A stretch of 64,000 nucleotides of DNA from assembly GCA_014058105.1 (NCBI GenBank), contig JACGCM010002890.1, positions 1,488,001 to 1,552,000 on the forward strand, given 5' to 3'. The position numbers were made by a program, and so were the translations under genes. The notes below the pieces were generated by a model. The model had not been told where the DNA came from. It was given only the letters and a program-made list of their open reading frames with translations, and made no database searches. Source of the DNA: Kingdonia uniflora. Its lineage: Eukaryota; Streptophyta; Magnoliopsida; Ranunculales; Circaeasteraceae. Shown piece after piece: positions 31,624 through 42,377 of the stretch (the stretch's first letter is position 1; each line of letters opens with the position of its first letter).

Positions 31624-32901
31624 GACCTGACACACATTTTTACTGATTTTGGGCCTCTTTATGTAGATCTGGTGTAAAAAGGGAGAGATTTTAGATGATA
31701 TTAAGGATTGGAAACACTAATTTAGGGAGATTGGAGTGGAATTTGGGGAATTAGAGTACAAAGGGTTCACTTTGAATTTTGAACTTGATAAAACCAAAGC
31801 CTTAATTGAGATATGAAGAGTTGAATCTACGGGGGAGTTTAGGTTCTTGTTCTTCTCAAGGGATTCACCAATTACTTGATCTACAACTAGTTTGGGTTAA
31901 AATACTTCAAATTTGGAATCATGTGCTTTTTTTGTGAATTACAATAAACGATGATGGGGTTGATGTGAACTCGTACATTTTCAAGAAATTGTTTGATTTT
32001 AGTACATCAATGTTGTATAATACATGATTAATTTAAGTGTCGTATGATACATGATTTTAGTACATAAATGTGGAGGGAAAAAAATTAAGTATATGGTGTG
32101 ATATAATACAGGATTAATAGCATAAAATAACATGTACGCTATTAATCATCCTACTTGCCTAATTAAACTGATTTTCACAAAAAAAAATTGACCAGACCGA
32201 TTAATAACCTTTTAGTAATTCTACATGAGTGTTCTTACAAAGTAAGGGTTTGAGGTAAATGAAAAGTTAATAAGCTCCTACAAATGAAGATAACAATAGG
32301 ACTGGAAAATTAAACGAAGGTGTTTAAAATATGATTACCATGCTATCACAGGTGTATGTGAGAAAGCGATCACCCCAACAGCTCGGGGGGTAGTTCACCA
32401 AGGGACCGGCAACTTCTGACTCCAAAAATTTTGGGTACATTGTGGTATTTAATGGACAAGGAGATGATGCTTGACAACTCATATTTCTTATGAATCTTGT
32501 TTCAAAGGCTATACACCAATTATACCAATTTGGCTCATGATGTGGAGTATTTTTTAAGATACCATATAAGATGAGTTCACAACAGCTACTTTTTTTTATA
32601 ATGCATGAACGCCGAGCCGATGTCATGGTGATCTACAGATGTTGGAATTTTTATGTTATTTATAATGCAACATAATCACTGGAGAAGATGTCATGGTGAT
32701 CAAGAAACGTTGGAATTCACTTTTTTCATAATACAACATAATCGATGTCATGATGTCTTGAGGCATTAATTTTTATTTATTTATAATACAACATAATCAC
32801 TAGAGCCTGGGGCGAATGCAGGAGGGTAGCTGCCTACCCTTAACTTTGCTAGTTTTTATTTTGGCAGGTATGTGGAGTTGGGTCCAGCCCAAGGTGGGAA
32901 T
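31624..32901. other. Unassigned AT-rich DNA between E3 and A
   Basis: It begins with the E3 target duplication (GACC). I recognise no transposon domain. A 100-codon minus frame (32324-32626) has no motif I can name. Around 31990-32130 the word ATAATACA.GATTAA recurs. A perfect AGGGTAG/CTACCCT hairpin with a 4-nt loop lies at 32823-32840. This could be ancestral intergenic DNA or an old unrecognised repeat. Confidence 0.5.
32619..32810. repeat. Short imperfect tandem repeat, about 60-68 bp x 3
   Basis: Units start GATGTCATG at 32619, 32687 and 32744 and each leads through GTTGGAATT or a variant to ATAAT(A/G)CAACATAATC. Confidence 0.7.
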
Positions 32902-33424
32902 TGTAAGGACCTAATTTTGTAATAGCTTGAATTAGCTCTTATAGTAAATGTACCTGTAATATAATTAGTATAACCAATAATATAAGATGACACAGGTGGT
33001 AAGCGTGAAATTTTTTGAATAGGTGAAAACTACGATATCGACTTGAGGATTTAGTAACTATAACTTTATTGCTTGACTAATATTTTGATTTACTAGTTAT
33101 GATCTCTTGAGCTAGATAAACTTTTGTTGGCCCCCCCTCTTCTTCTATGTTATATTCCTTTTATAGACCTTGCGCTCAGTTCATTTATATGTATTAGCAC
33201 GTTCTTCGAAATTGGGGGAAGAGTAGAGGTTATCTCTGTAACTCTAAGTTCGTGGGAGACAGGTGTTCATGACTTGTTCTATTTTACTTAGGGTGTTCGG
33301 GCCACGTTATTTTGTAGTTTATAGTCCCGGTGTCATTGTTTATAGCGCATGTCACGTGCATGTTGTGTGATTCTGGCATGGTATTAGCTCAATGATATCC
33401 AATCTCGAGGGATATGTCCCTATA
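32902..33424 (-). repeat. A 3' LTR
   Basis: On minus it runs TATAGGGACATATCCCTCGA...GTCCTTACA, about 523 bp. It matches the B LTR (39351-39876) and more distantly the E4 and E6 LTRs (TCCTCAA, TAATATAAGATGACA, GCTATTACAAAATTA). TATA box on minus TATAAAAG at 33165-33158. A purine tract (ATGGGGCAAT on minus) precedes it. Confidence 0.88.
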
Positions 33425-33773
33425 ATTGCCCCATTTCAACTTAAGGCACGCATATCTTAAGTTGAGAAGGCTCAATCGAGCTCAGTATTTGAATATGAAT
33501 AGGTTGTTTGACATTGGCAATGGTGGATTTGGTGATGTGGAATTATTCCTTGGAAGAGTAATAGTTTGTTGGGAACTGGAATGTTGTTAGGACTGTGATT
33601 GTGCTTAATTGGCTGCATTGCTTCCCATAAGTATTCTTTGAATGATGACTTCTTTGGAAATCTTCTCTACATTGAATGTTATGTCTCTATAAATATTGTT
33701 GTTATTGTACTGCCAGTTATTCTTCTAAAAGTTTTTGTCTTTTCAAATCTTCTTTAGCTTCTTTGTAGTGATA

Positions 33774-34935
33774 ATGGTGAGAATCAGACGTCCAGTGCAT
33801 GAATCATGGGCTCTTGCCAAAGTATAGGAACTCCAATTTCTTTACTTTGTGACGCAATCCTTAGATTTCCCTACCCCCATTCTAGTGCATCCTACCCATC
33901 ATAATATGACATACGACGAGGTAGTGGAAGAGGATAATGACTATTACCAGATGGTGCGGTTCCATTATTTGGTGGTAGAGGGTAAGCAGTACAGGGTGTA
34001 TCTTTGTATACTTATAGAGGATGACATTATTGAGGAGGTGATAAAGTGGCCGGTGTCCATATCAGGAAGTACTGCCGCTATCTTACGTGTGATTAAGTTT
34101 TGTAGGTGGAGTTGGAAAATCTCTGTTACAAGCATTTTAATTTTTTTATGGAGGTGGTGGTTTTAGAGGATGAAGATTTCTATTAAAACTATCTTCGTTT
34201 TCTTGCATAAGTGACAGTTTTAGAGGTCACCAAAGCTGCTGGTCCTCGTATTTAGAAATCTTGCCGATATCTTTTAGTGATTGTAATTTGTATAACTATT
34301 TGTAGAAAGTATTTGTAACTTACTATTTCGTATAAAGCTCTTTGTAGTGTTCATTTTCAAGATAATGAAAAAATTTGTTGGGGTATAAAACATCTTAAAC
34401 TCTTAATTAGTATATGAAATTGATTGTATCGAACTAATGAAAATAGGAATTTTGTATGACAAAAATAAGTAACCACAACTTGAAATGATTTTTATAAAAG
34501 TACAGTTTGAAAAGAAATGTGTAAAAAATTAGACAAATAAGGATATATTTACGAAGCTGAAGGAGAGAGCTAAGTATCTATTTGTTAGGGTGGAAAACTA
34601 TGACAGTTGTGATATTTATCAGGGAATATTTTAGTAATGTAAAACACAGGATTGGACGATATCGTGCTCTGTGCTTATAAATAAGTTGGTAGATGAAAGT
34701 TTGGAATTAGTAAACCTGGTGAGGATTCGCTCTCAGAGAGTTCGTCATGCAAGAGGGGGAGGGGGGCGTGCCACAATTAAGTTCGTAAAAGTGCGCAAAC
34801 GGATATTCGGGCATCGTGGATATGAGGATGATTTTCTAGTTTCTATATTGTGGCTTGAAGGTTTGACTGTAAGAAAAAAGGATATCGAACTGGATTGACA
34901 TTTTTGGTGTAATGTTTTTTGTGACATTATAAATG
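33774..34935 (+). pseudogene. A antisense gene, first exons
   Basis: ATG at 33774 opens MVRIRRPVHESWALAK, stop, ELQFLYFVTQSLDFPTPI, VHPTHHNMTYDEVVEED, YYQMVRFHYLVVEGKQYRV. This parallels the E6 and E4 N-termini (MVKTRR, KYFGDQSLE..IPIPV, RWWFY). A second coding segment at 34671-34898 holds VRIRSQRVRHARGGGG, KRIFGHRGYEDDFLVSIL and LEGLTVRKKDIELD, matching B at 37696-38075. After 34899 coding ends within 40 bp at the A/B junction. Confidence 0.68.
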
Positions 34936-34936
34936 A

Positions 34937-35600
34937 CTCATGAAGTTCTCAGGTTCTCGACTTCCAAGATCAAACGCGCCTTCTCTTCAAAAAGTTTGGC
35001 TCGTTCCTCCGCCAATTCTTTCTCAAACTCTACAGTCTTCTTTAGTGCCAACCTCAATTTCCTCAACACCAAGGGTCCCTTTCATCATAAGGGACACCTG
35101 TACAAAACATAAATTAACATAATATACCACGTATCAAATGAATCACAATGAGTACGATTACTTTTTGACTTACCCTACAAAGCTCCATATGAATTAAGGA
35201 TCCAAATTCCTTAGATTCCCCCAACACAATAGCCTTAACCTTATTTCAAGATCAACCAGTTCCACCTCAAGACTCTTTTCCACCCAAACCTCCTTCGTCT
35301 CGTTCACTACCGCTGGCGGGGACTGTCCACTTTTTTTTTTGAGGCCATCTCGACCACCCCAGTCTCCGTGGTCACAAATTTTAAACCATCAGCCTTTGCA
35401 AGTCTCCTCTTCGATGTCCTTTGGCTTGCTCTACTAGAGGTCAAAGTTGTAATCTTCGACTTCAAAACCATTGGTACAACTTTTGCTAACATGGGCAGCG
35501 CACCAATGTTCGTAGATGATTCTACTTCAACCTCAGTAGCTGGGCCAACTCCAGTCATTTTTTCTTGGCCTGCGACTTCTAGACTTATATAGACTTACTG
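34937..35600 (-). pseudogene. B antisense gene, coiled-coil exons
   Basis: On minus, 35558-35307 gives a Ser/Thr-rich basic stretch (LTSSRASQRTSKRRLAKADG). After a TTTGTACAG acceptor near 35100 comes LRKLRLALKKTVEFEKELAE, then ERAKLFEEKARLILEVENL. The latter parallels E1 (ELKYLRRTIGGLKKELARVE). The gene is cut at the A/B junction, so the C-terminal domain is missing. Confidence 0.62.
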
Positions 35601-36020
35601 CTTACCCTCTTGTTCCTGCATATCTTAAGTTCACCCAACACAACTTCTTGCTCGACTCCCTCTCAGGCTACTATATCAATAAGCGACTCATCTCTTCTCC
35701 CTTTAGAACGAGGGTCTACATACAAAACAAAATATTATCATAAACAGAGTACTAACAGCTGATACAGTTTAAAGTTATTAAGATTTACTTACTTTTATTA
35801 AAAAATTTATATGTCAGAGCCAGGGAGTCATCGTCAGCACGCTGGAGGCATTCGCCTTTTACCAAAATTAAATTGTCATTCCATAATTTTCCAGCAGAAT
35901 TAAGGTTAAAAAATTAGGTTCAGACCGAGCTGGAAGAAAAGTATACACCCCTAGTAGAAGTGAAGTATTTCACTGTATAGTACTTCAAACATCTAAAGTA
36001 GTTAATCTTCTCTCATTTCC

Positions 36021-36506
36021 TTAACGGGCCCACCTCCTATTTAAATTCTTACAAACGTTTATAACATCCCATTTGTTACCATTCAGCTGGGTAGGGCACT
36101 CTTCGATCATATTCATGATGCCTTTAGCAAGGTTGTTTAAAGGCACCACTAACCCATATTCAAATTGGGAAAGATAACATAGAAAAATTTCATCCAAATC
36201 ACCTCCCCTCTTCCCATTAAAAATCTCAAGGGAAACGGCCTCTAAAATGTTTCTACAAGTTTTCTCATACTCCATGTCAGGAAGCAAGAAAAACGTGCTC
36301 TCACCCCCTTTTTTAACAGAGCACCCCCTGAAATGTCTCCCATCATACTCTATTACATCCCCCCATTCACAACCTATACTATTTTTACACTTACAGAACT
36401 CCTTAAACAAATCTGCCTCTGCAGGATAGCGATAGAGATTACCAAGAAAGTCAAGAAGCTCGAGCTGTTCCTCCCCTTCCCTCTCATCTGAGTTGATCTC
36501 CCCCAC
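36021..36506 (-). CDS. B antisense gene, central domain (161 codons, open)
   Basis: A clean open frame: acidic start, then ELLDFLGNLYRYPAEADLFKE, FCKCKNSIGCEWGDVIEYD, GRHFRGCSVKKGGESTFFLL, a helical stretch, and FLCYLSQFEYGLVVPLNN, LAKGIMNMIEE. E4 52962-53477 has NQFLDFPERLVSYSP, DVLKEFCKAMTFVGGRWE, AGRYFRGC and EGFLCYLS, clearly the same domain. Conserved FCK, W..VIE, GR.FRGC and FLCYLSQ.EYGL are the best signature. The M here is probably internal to a longer exon. Function unknown. Confidence 0.7.
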   Translation of the reverse strand: MGEINSDEREGEEQLELLDFLGNLYRYPAEADLFKEFCKCKNSIGCEWGDVIEYDGRHFRGCSVKKGGESTFFLLPDMEYEKTCRNILEAVSLEIFNGKRGGDLDEIFLCYLSQFEYGLVVPLNNLAKGIMNMIEECPTQLNGNKWDVINVCKNLNRRWAR

Positions 36507-37695
36507 GGAATATAGAGCGGCCTCATTTGAGCTATTATAATAATCTCACCCCCCCCCCCGCGCCCGCAGATTTAACAGCCTCAAGTCCTAAATTTATATC
36601 ATCGACCCGAGGTGGAAGGCTCAATCTCGAATGATAAGCTAAAAAGGAAGGACATTTATTTCTAAGTTCTTTCACACGCATCTGCCTTCATACAGGCCCA
36701 GGTATTCCAATCAATTTCTTTATTTTTTCTTGATTATTATAGAAAATATAAACCACATACAGTATATTATTTTTATATCTCTACAGTCATTATTAATAAA
36801 ACAAGAAAAATAAATTTCAAAAGCCACTTTTTCCTCAAGCAGTACAAAAACAAAAATTTCCCTATAAAGTTACCTTTTCAATATTCAAAATAAGCAAAAA
36901 TGAAGGAATCATCACAAACATACACAGAGATTCATATCAAGCATAAATAAAACATTTATGAAACACCACTAACCTTTCTATGACAGATGATTAATCAGGA
37001 ACACCAAACGTTTTCTCCTTTACCAAAATGCAAACGAACAATTATTCTCCTCTTCCCCCAAGATCAAAATTTCATCACCTCTATAAAACCGGTGATTCCA
37101 CTCTGGGATTTTTTTAACAATGCCTCTGCAATCATTTTTTTCCCTAGACATTCGTCTCTTTATTTTCAGCAAACTTTTTGAAGAAGAGAAGGAGGGGTTA
37201 TTTATATAGTTCTTTTCAAACCGCTGGCAGTTATGGGGACTCGTATCAGCCATCCTTAGTTTTTCAATTTAGGCATCTTTTCCATTGCTCCTCTCAGTCC
37301 TACAAGGCCTTTTGGAGAGATACACTCTTTCATCATTACAACTACGTTTATCACTAAATACATTTTTCTCTCTCCTACTCAATTTTTTCTTACACCTTTC
37401 CACATGCATCAGTCCTTCCTACAAGAAATTCAAATTTAACCTCCACTTTTCATCTCATCCTCACCATTTTTAGATTTTTGTTGTAGAAGATCCAGAGTAC
37501 TTATACACTTTTTAGTGATAATTTTAGAGCAAACTAATTAAAAAATGCAAAATCAAAACTAAATCCACTTAAAAAGGAAAAAATATGCATAGTCCAGCAA
37601 TATTTGTATTTTTATCCTAATACAATATTTTGTGCTTCCATACAAACAATCTCTCAAAAGTTATTACATCTGAAACATTCCAAATGTCCTACATC
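36507..37695 (-). other. B antisense gene, intron-like AT-rich region
   Basis: Little coding signal, long A/T runs, a C-rich run at 36549-36560. No conserved frame with E4 was identified, except possible weak similarity around 36600-36700 (a PPRV-like stretch on minus). Confidence 0.4.
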
Positions 37696-38075
37696 TCAAC
37701 ATTTAATCAATTTCCCACCCATAATCAGCTCATCATCATCAGCTAACTTATCCAGATAAATCTCTCTCGCAACAATCTTTTGAGCTTTAGGGTCAGTTAT
37801 CATATCACAAAAGGCATCACACCAAAAATAGCGATCCAATTCAATATCCTTATCTCTTGCAGTCAAATCTTCAAGCTGTAATACGGAAACTAGCAGATCG
37901 TCCTCATATCTACGAAGCCCAAATATTCGTTCATGCACTTCTGCAACCTTTATCACTATACGCCCCTCTCTTGCATGACGAACTCTCTAAGAGCGAGTCC
38001 TCACCATGTTTACTCATTTCAAACTCTCATTTACAGCCTTATATATAAGTGCAGAGTACGATATCGTCCAATCCT
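37696..38075 (-). pseudogene. B antisense gene, RIFGxRxYEDD segment
   Basis: On minus: VRTRS, stop, RVRHARE, then VIKVAEVHERIFGLRRYEDD, LLVSVLQLEDLTARDKDIEL, DRYFWCDAFCDMITDPK and LDKLADDDELIMGG to the stop at 37696. A has the same segment on plus (34671-34898) and E4 has a decayed copy near 54340-54740. The A and B copies are near mirror images 2.8 kb apart. Confidence 0.7.
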
Positions 38076-38499
38076 CTATTTTACATTTCTCAGATATTCC
38101 CTTATAAATAACATAACTATCATAGTTATTCACCCTAACAAACAGATACTTATCTCTCCCCCTCAGCTCAAAACATACCTCTTTTTTGTCTAATTTTTGA
38201 CGTTTCTTTTCAAACTGTACTTTTGTAAAAATCCTTTCAAACTGTGGTTGTTTATTTTAATCATACAAAATCCTTATTTTCAATAGTTCGATATACATTT
38301 TTTCAAACATCTTTTGCATAATACATAACACAACAGTTCATCACTTATTATTTTTGATCTAACCATACTCTATTTTACAGTTCGATATAATCATTTTCAT
38401 ATACTAATTCAGAGTTTAAGACATTTGATATCATAACAAAGTTTTCAGTATCTCAAAAATTTGCACTACAGAAAGCTTTACATGAAACAGTAAGTTACA

Positions 38500-39011
38500 T
38501 ATACTTCCTATAGATTGTTCTATAAATTACAATCACTATTAGGTATCGGCAAGATTTTCAAGTATGAGCACCAGCAGCTTCGTCCACCTCTAAAACCACC
38601 ACTTCTGCAAGAAAATAAAGATGGTGGTAACAAAGATCTTTCTCCTCTGAAATCACCACCTCTACAAGAAAATGAAGATGGTTGTAACAGAGATCTTTTA
38701 CCACCGCCTCCACTTACAAAGCCCAATCACTCACAAGATAGCGGTGGTACTTTCAAATATGGATGTCGATCTGTTCATCCTCCTCAGTAATGGAATCCTC
38801 TACAAGTAGGCAAAGATACACTCTGCACTGTTCATCCTCTACCACCAAGTAATTAAATCATGCCATCTTGTAATATTAATAATCCGCCTCTACTACCTCC
38901 TCATATGTCATTCTATGATAGGTAGGATGCACTTGAATGGGTATAGGGAGATCTAAGGACTGCATCCCAAAGTAGCGAATACTTGACATCTGGTTCTTGC
39001 CATTATCATTA
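38500..39011 (-). pseudogene. B antisense gene, N-terminal exon with internal repeats
   Basis: On minus: IRYFGMQSLDLPIPIQVHPTYH, then RMTYEEVVEADY, stop, and YKMAxFNYLVVED, matching A. Downstream, within about 38515-38790, a 57-bp unit (CCACC.CT.CAAGAAAAT.AAGATGGT-like on plus) is repeated twice and the TTTCAAGTATG.. / TTTCAAATATGGATG.. block recurs, so the exon has internal duplications. The A copy has the corresponding GGTGGTGGTTTTAGAGG repeats at 34150-34225. Confidence 0.6.
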
Positions 39012-39350
39012 TAGAGAAACTGCAGAAGATTTGAACAGATGGAAACTTGTAGAAGAATAACTAGTACTATAACAACAATAGTATTTATAAAGTGACATTG
39101 ATTAAATACAGGGGGATTTTTGAAGTATTCATCATTCAAAAAGTACTTATGGGCGACCAAAAAACTAATTAAATACAGTTTCCATCCTAACAACATTCTA
39201 GTTCCCATCATTCCATTACACTTTTGAGGTAAAATTCTACATCAGCAAATCCATTATTTCCAATGTCAGACAAGCTATTCGCATTCCAATGTTGAACTTG
39301 ATTGAATCATCTCAAATCAACACATGTACCTTCAGTTGAGAGGGAGCGAT

Positions 39351-39876
39351 TATAGGGACTTATCCCTCAAACGAGGATTTTATTAGGCTAATACCATGCC
39401 AGACTCATGTAATATTCAAGTGACATACGCTGTTTTGTTAACAATAACACCAGGACTACGAACTGCAAAAGAATGTGGCTCGAGCACTCTAAGTGCAACA
39501 AAACAAGTCAAAGACACCTATTTCCCATGAATATCAGTTTCAGAGATAGCCTCTACTCTTCTCCCAATTCTGGAGAATGTGCAGATACAAATAAATGAAA
39601 TGAGAGTTAGGTCTCTAAAAGGAATAGAACAAAGAAGTAGAGGGGACCAACAAAACTTTATCTAGCTCAAGAGATCATAACTTACAAATCAAAATATCAG
39701 CTTAAATAATAAAGTTACAGTTATTAAATCCTCAAGCCGAGGTTGTGGCTTTTAGCTATTCAATGGTTTCCACACTAATCACCTATGTCATCTTATATTA
39801 TTGGTGATACTAATGATGCCACAGGTTCATTCAATGTAAGAGCTTATTCGAGCTATTACAAAATTAAGCCCTTATA
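39351..39876 (+). repeat. B 3' LTR
   Basis: TATAGGGACTTATCCCTC...GCCCTTATA, 526 bp, preceded by a purine tract (GTTGAGAGGGAGCGAT). It matches the A LTR in reverse orientation over its whole length. Confidence 0.9.
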
Positions 39877-41819
39877 GTACTATTCCTGATAATATGAGTG
39901 TAATTCATGACCATGTCATTGAGTATTGCAGTGATGCGCTCAAGTCCACAACTATTTCAAAAAATTGGACCTTGCTTGATTACATTTTAGCTTTTGTTTC
40001 CGATGATGATAATTTGATATTACTAGCTATACAATATTTAGAAGAAGTTAAAGATAGCTTGTATAATATCCCTCATGATAGTGCCCCTTGTTGTGATGGG
40101 CTTGTGTCATACTTCTTTATTATAGCCTAGGACATTATTAAACATGATCTTTATGGTGCTATGAAAGAGTTCTTCAATGGAGAGGTACTGACTAAATTTT
40201 ATACAACTTCTTTTATCACTCTTATACCAAAAGTTAGCATTCCTTGGGGGTTGGCAGACTATAGACCTATTAGTCTTTACTCTGTCACTTACAAAGTTGT
40301 TTCAAAGATTATATCTAAAAGGCTCAGCTGTCTGCTATCTAAACTTCTTTTTGGGTATCAAATTATATATGTTCAAGGAAAAGATATCAATGACAGCATC
40401 GGCATGGCTCAGGAAATGGTTAGGGATTTTAATAGAAAGGTTAGAGGTCAAAATTTGATGATAATGATGGATATGGCCAAGGCTTATGGCAGATTAGACT
40501 GAGGTTTTCTTAAAGATTTTCCGGTTAGATTTGGCTTTCACAAGAGATGGGTTGATCAAATTTCATAGTGTATTGAAACTCCTTGGTTTTCTGTGGTTTT
40601 GCAAGGGGTGTTCAAGGGTTTTCTCAAATCTTCTAGAGGATTAAGGCAAGGAGATCCCTTATCTCCTATGCTTTTTATTCTTTCTAAAAAAGTACTTTCC
40701 AGGGGTCATACTAAGTGGTATAATGAAGGAAGAATATGTCATTTTAGCTTACCTAGATGGTGTGTATCTCTCACCCACCTACTATATGCAAATGATATCA
40801 TAGTGTTAGTTAATAGATCATAATGTTTTATCAATAGCCTAACAAGTTTCTTACATATGTATCAAGATGCATCAGGAAAGCTTATCAATTTTAAGAAAAG
40901 TGGTCTTTATCTTCATCATACTATCCCACATATTTGAAAGTGCATAATAGAAGCTGCTAGTGGTATTCAACTAAAGAGTTTCCCTATGGTGTATCTTGGG
41001 GCACCAATCTTATATGACAAGGTTCTCATATCTCATTTTAATGTCATTACTCAGAGGATCTAGAGAATAATAGAAGGTTGGGTAAGCTCATTTCTGGCAG
41101 TGCAAAACTAGTGTTGATCAGGCATGTACCCTTTTCTATGCCAATATATTTACTTTCTTGTTGTAATGTACCTGCTGGGGTGTTAAAAAGCATTAACAAG
41201 ATTATCGCCACCTTCTTCTAAGGGACTTTTGAAGGTAAGAAGAAACAAAAATTGGTATCATGGGCCCCTATTTGTCAACCAACAGATAAATGAGGGTTGG
41301 GTGTGAGAGGTTTGGGAGATATAAAGTATAGCTTCCTTCTTAAGAAATGTTGGAATTTACTACACAAAGAAACATTTTGGTCTCAATTTTTTAAACAAAG
41401 ATACATGGGAAATGGCGTCTATGTGGTGCCTACTTACTCTTTTATACTACGGAGGTACATTAAATCCCCTATTTAAACTATTGAAGCAGGTACTCATTGG
41501 GTGCCAGGCTAAAGAAGTTTAGATTTTCGACACTATAACTGGATTAGGGAACACACCATGTAAGTACTTCTTGATATAGAATTTGATCAAACAATACAAG
41601 TTAAAGATATAATCAATTATGCTGGATAGAAATGGTATAATCTCAATGTTGATAGACCCCCTAACTGGAAGGATTCACACTTACAGAGGTATTTCCATTT
41701 AACTGAAACTGATAAACCTACATGGGATCCCAATGCTAATAGGAACTTTCCTGTGAAATCTGCATGGGAATTTTGGAGAACTGAGATACCTAAGATTGAT
41801 TATAATACATGGTTATGGT
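39877..41819 (+). mobile_element. LINE-1 (L1-type non-LTR) reverse transcriptase remnant
   Basis: Plus-strand pieces of a plant L1 ORF2: SAPCCDGLVSYFF, FYTTSFITLIPKV, LADYRPISLYSVTYKVVSKI, SKRLSCLLSKL, FGYQIIYVQGKDINDSI, MMDMAKAYGRLD, SSRGLRQGDPLSPMLFIL and LLYANDIIVL (the F-A-D-D box, with Asp lost). Further on, SFPMVYLGAPI and the zinc-knuckle region in shifted frames to about 41815 (KSAWEFW-like). The endonuclease domain is missing on the left, where B abuts. On the right it is interrupted by the E5 LTR at 41820. Many stops and shifts. Confidence 0.9.
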
Positions 41820-42325
41820 TGTAGGAACATGTTACTGCTAACAGCAAACTGGAAGGTCGCTGAACGACCTCCCCACCAATAAATGAGTACATCTCTGGGG
41901 AAACTGACCTAATGGCCTACTAGCCAGGACAAGACCACGAGCTCCGTTGGAATGAGCCTCCACCAATTGACGAGTGCGCCTTAGGGGAAGCATCCTTAAC
42001 GTACCACGACAAGCAATAATAACCTTGCCGACATGGAGAAGTAAAGCCTAAGATCCTACAGGTGTATCTTAGGAATTACCCACGTCACATGAGCCCGAGA
42101 ACTTCTAGGTTAGAAGCTCTCCATATAAATAGGGCAATAAAGTAACCTAAGAAAGGACCTTTATATTAGAACCTCCTCCTCCATCTAGGAAACCCTAGCA
42201 GATCTAGTAGAAGAGGGAGAAGAGACCCAAAGAGAGTCGAGTGGTACCCTCCTCTGGTGGGAAATGTCAAGCCCAAAACTAATAATCATGTATTATCGTC
42301 CCTGAAAGGAATCTTGGGACTATAA
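41820..42325 (+). repeat. E5 5' LTR (right end weakly supported)
   Basis: It starts TGTAGGAACATG at the point where the LINE reading breaks. TATA box TATAAATA at 42124-42131. The right end is placed at TATAA (42321-42325) because the next bases (TTGATACTGTCTGC) look like a decayed TGGCGCCGTCTGTG primer site. No partner LTR was found. Confidence 0.55.
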
Positions 42326-42377
42326 TTGATACTGTCTGCATTCAAGCGACTACAAACTCTATCAAAGCCACGCGAAG

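Larger units (their letters stand above)
32902..34935 (-). mobile_element. A: 3' end of a Tat-type element, minus strand
   Basis: The 3' LTR (32902-33424), a purine tract and the first part of the antisense gene (on plus) are present; pol and the 5' LTR are absent. The element ends abruptly at about 34935, where B begins in opposite orientation. It belongs to the E4/E6 subfamily. Confidence 0.78.
34936..39876 (+). mobile_element. B: 3' half of a Tat-type element, plus strand
   Basis: It comprises an antisense gene on minus from about 39011 down to 34937, a purine tract and a 3' LTR (39351-39876). No pol is present. It meets A head-on at about 34935. Coding of a LINE resumes directly after its right end (39877), suggesting it was inserted in that LINE. 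Confidence 0.78.

Noticed and set aside
32324..32626. Possible host gene (100 codons, Cys-rich, minus)
   Set aside because: No recognised domain, intron signals or neighbours; kept only as a note in the unassigned region.
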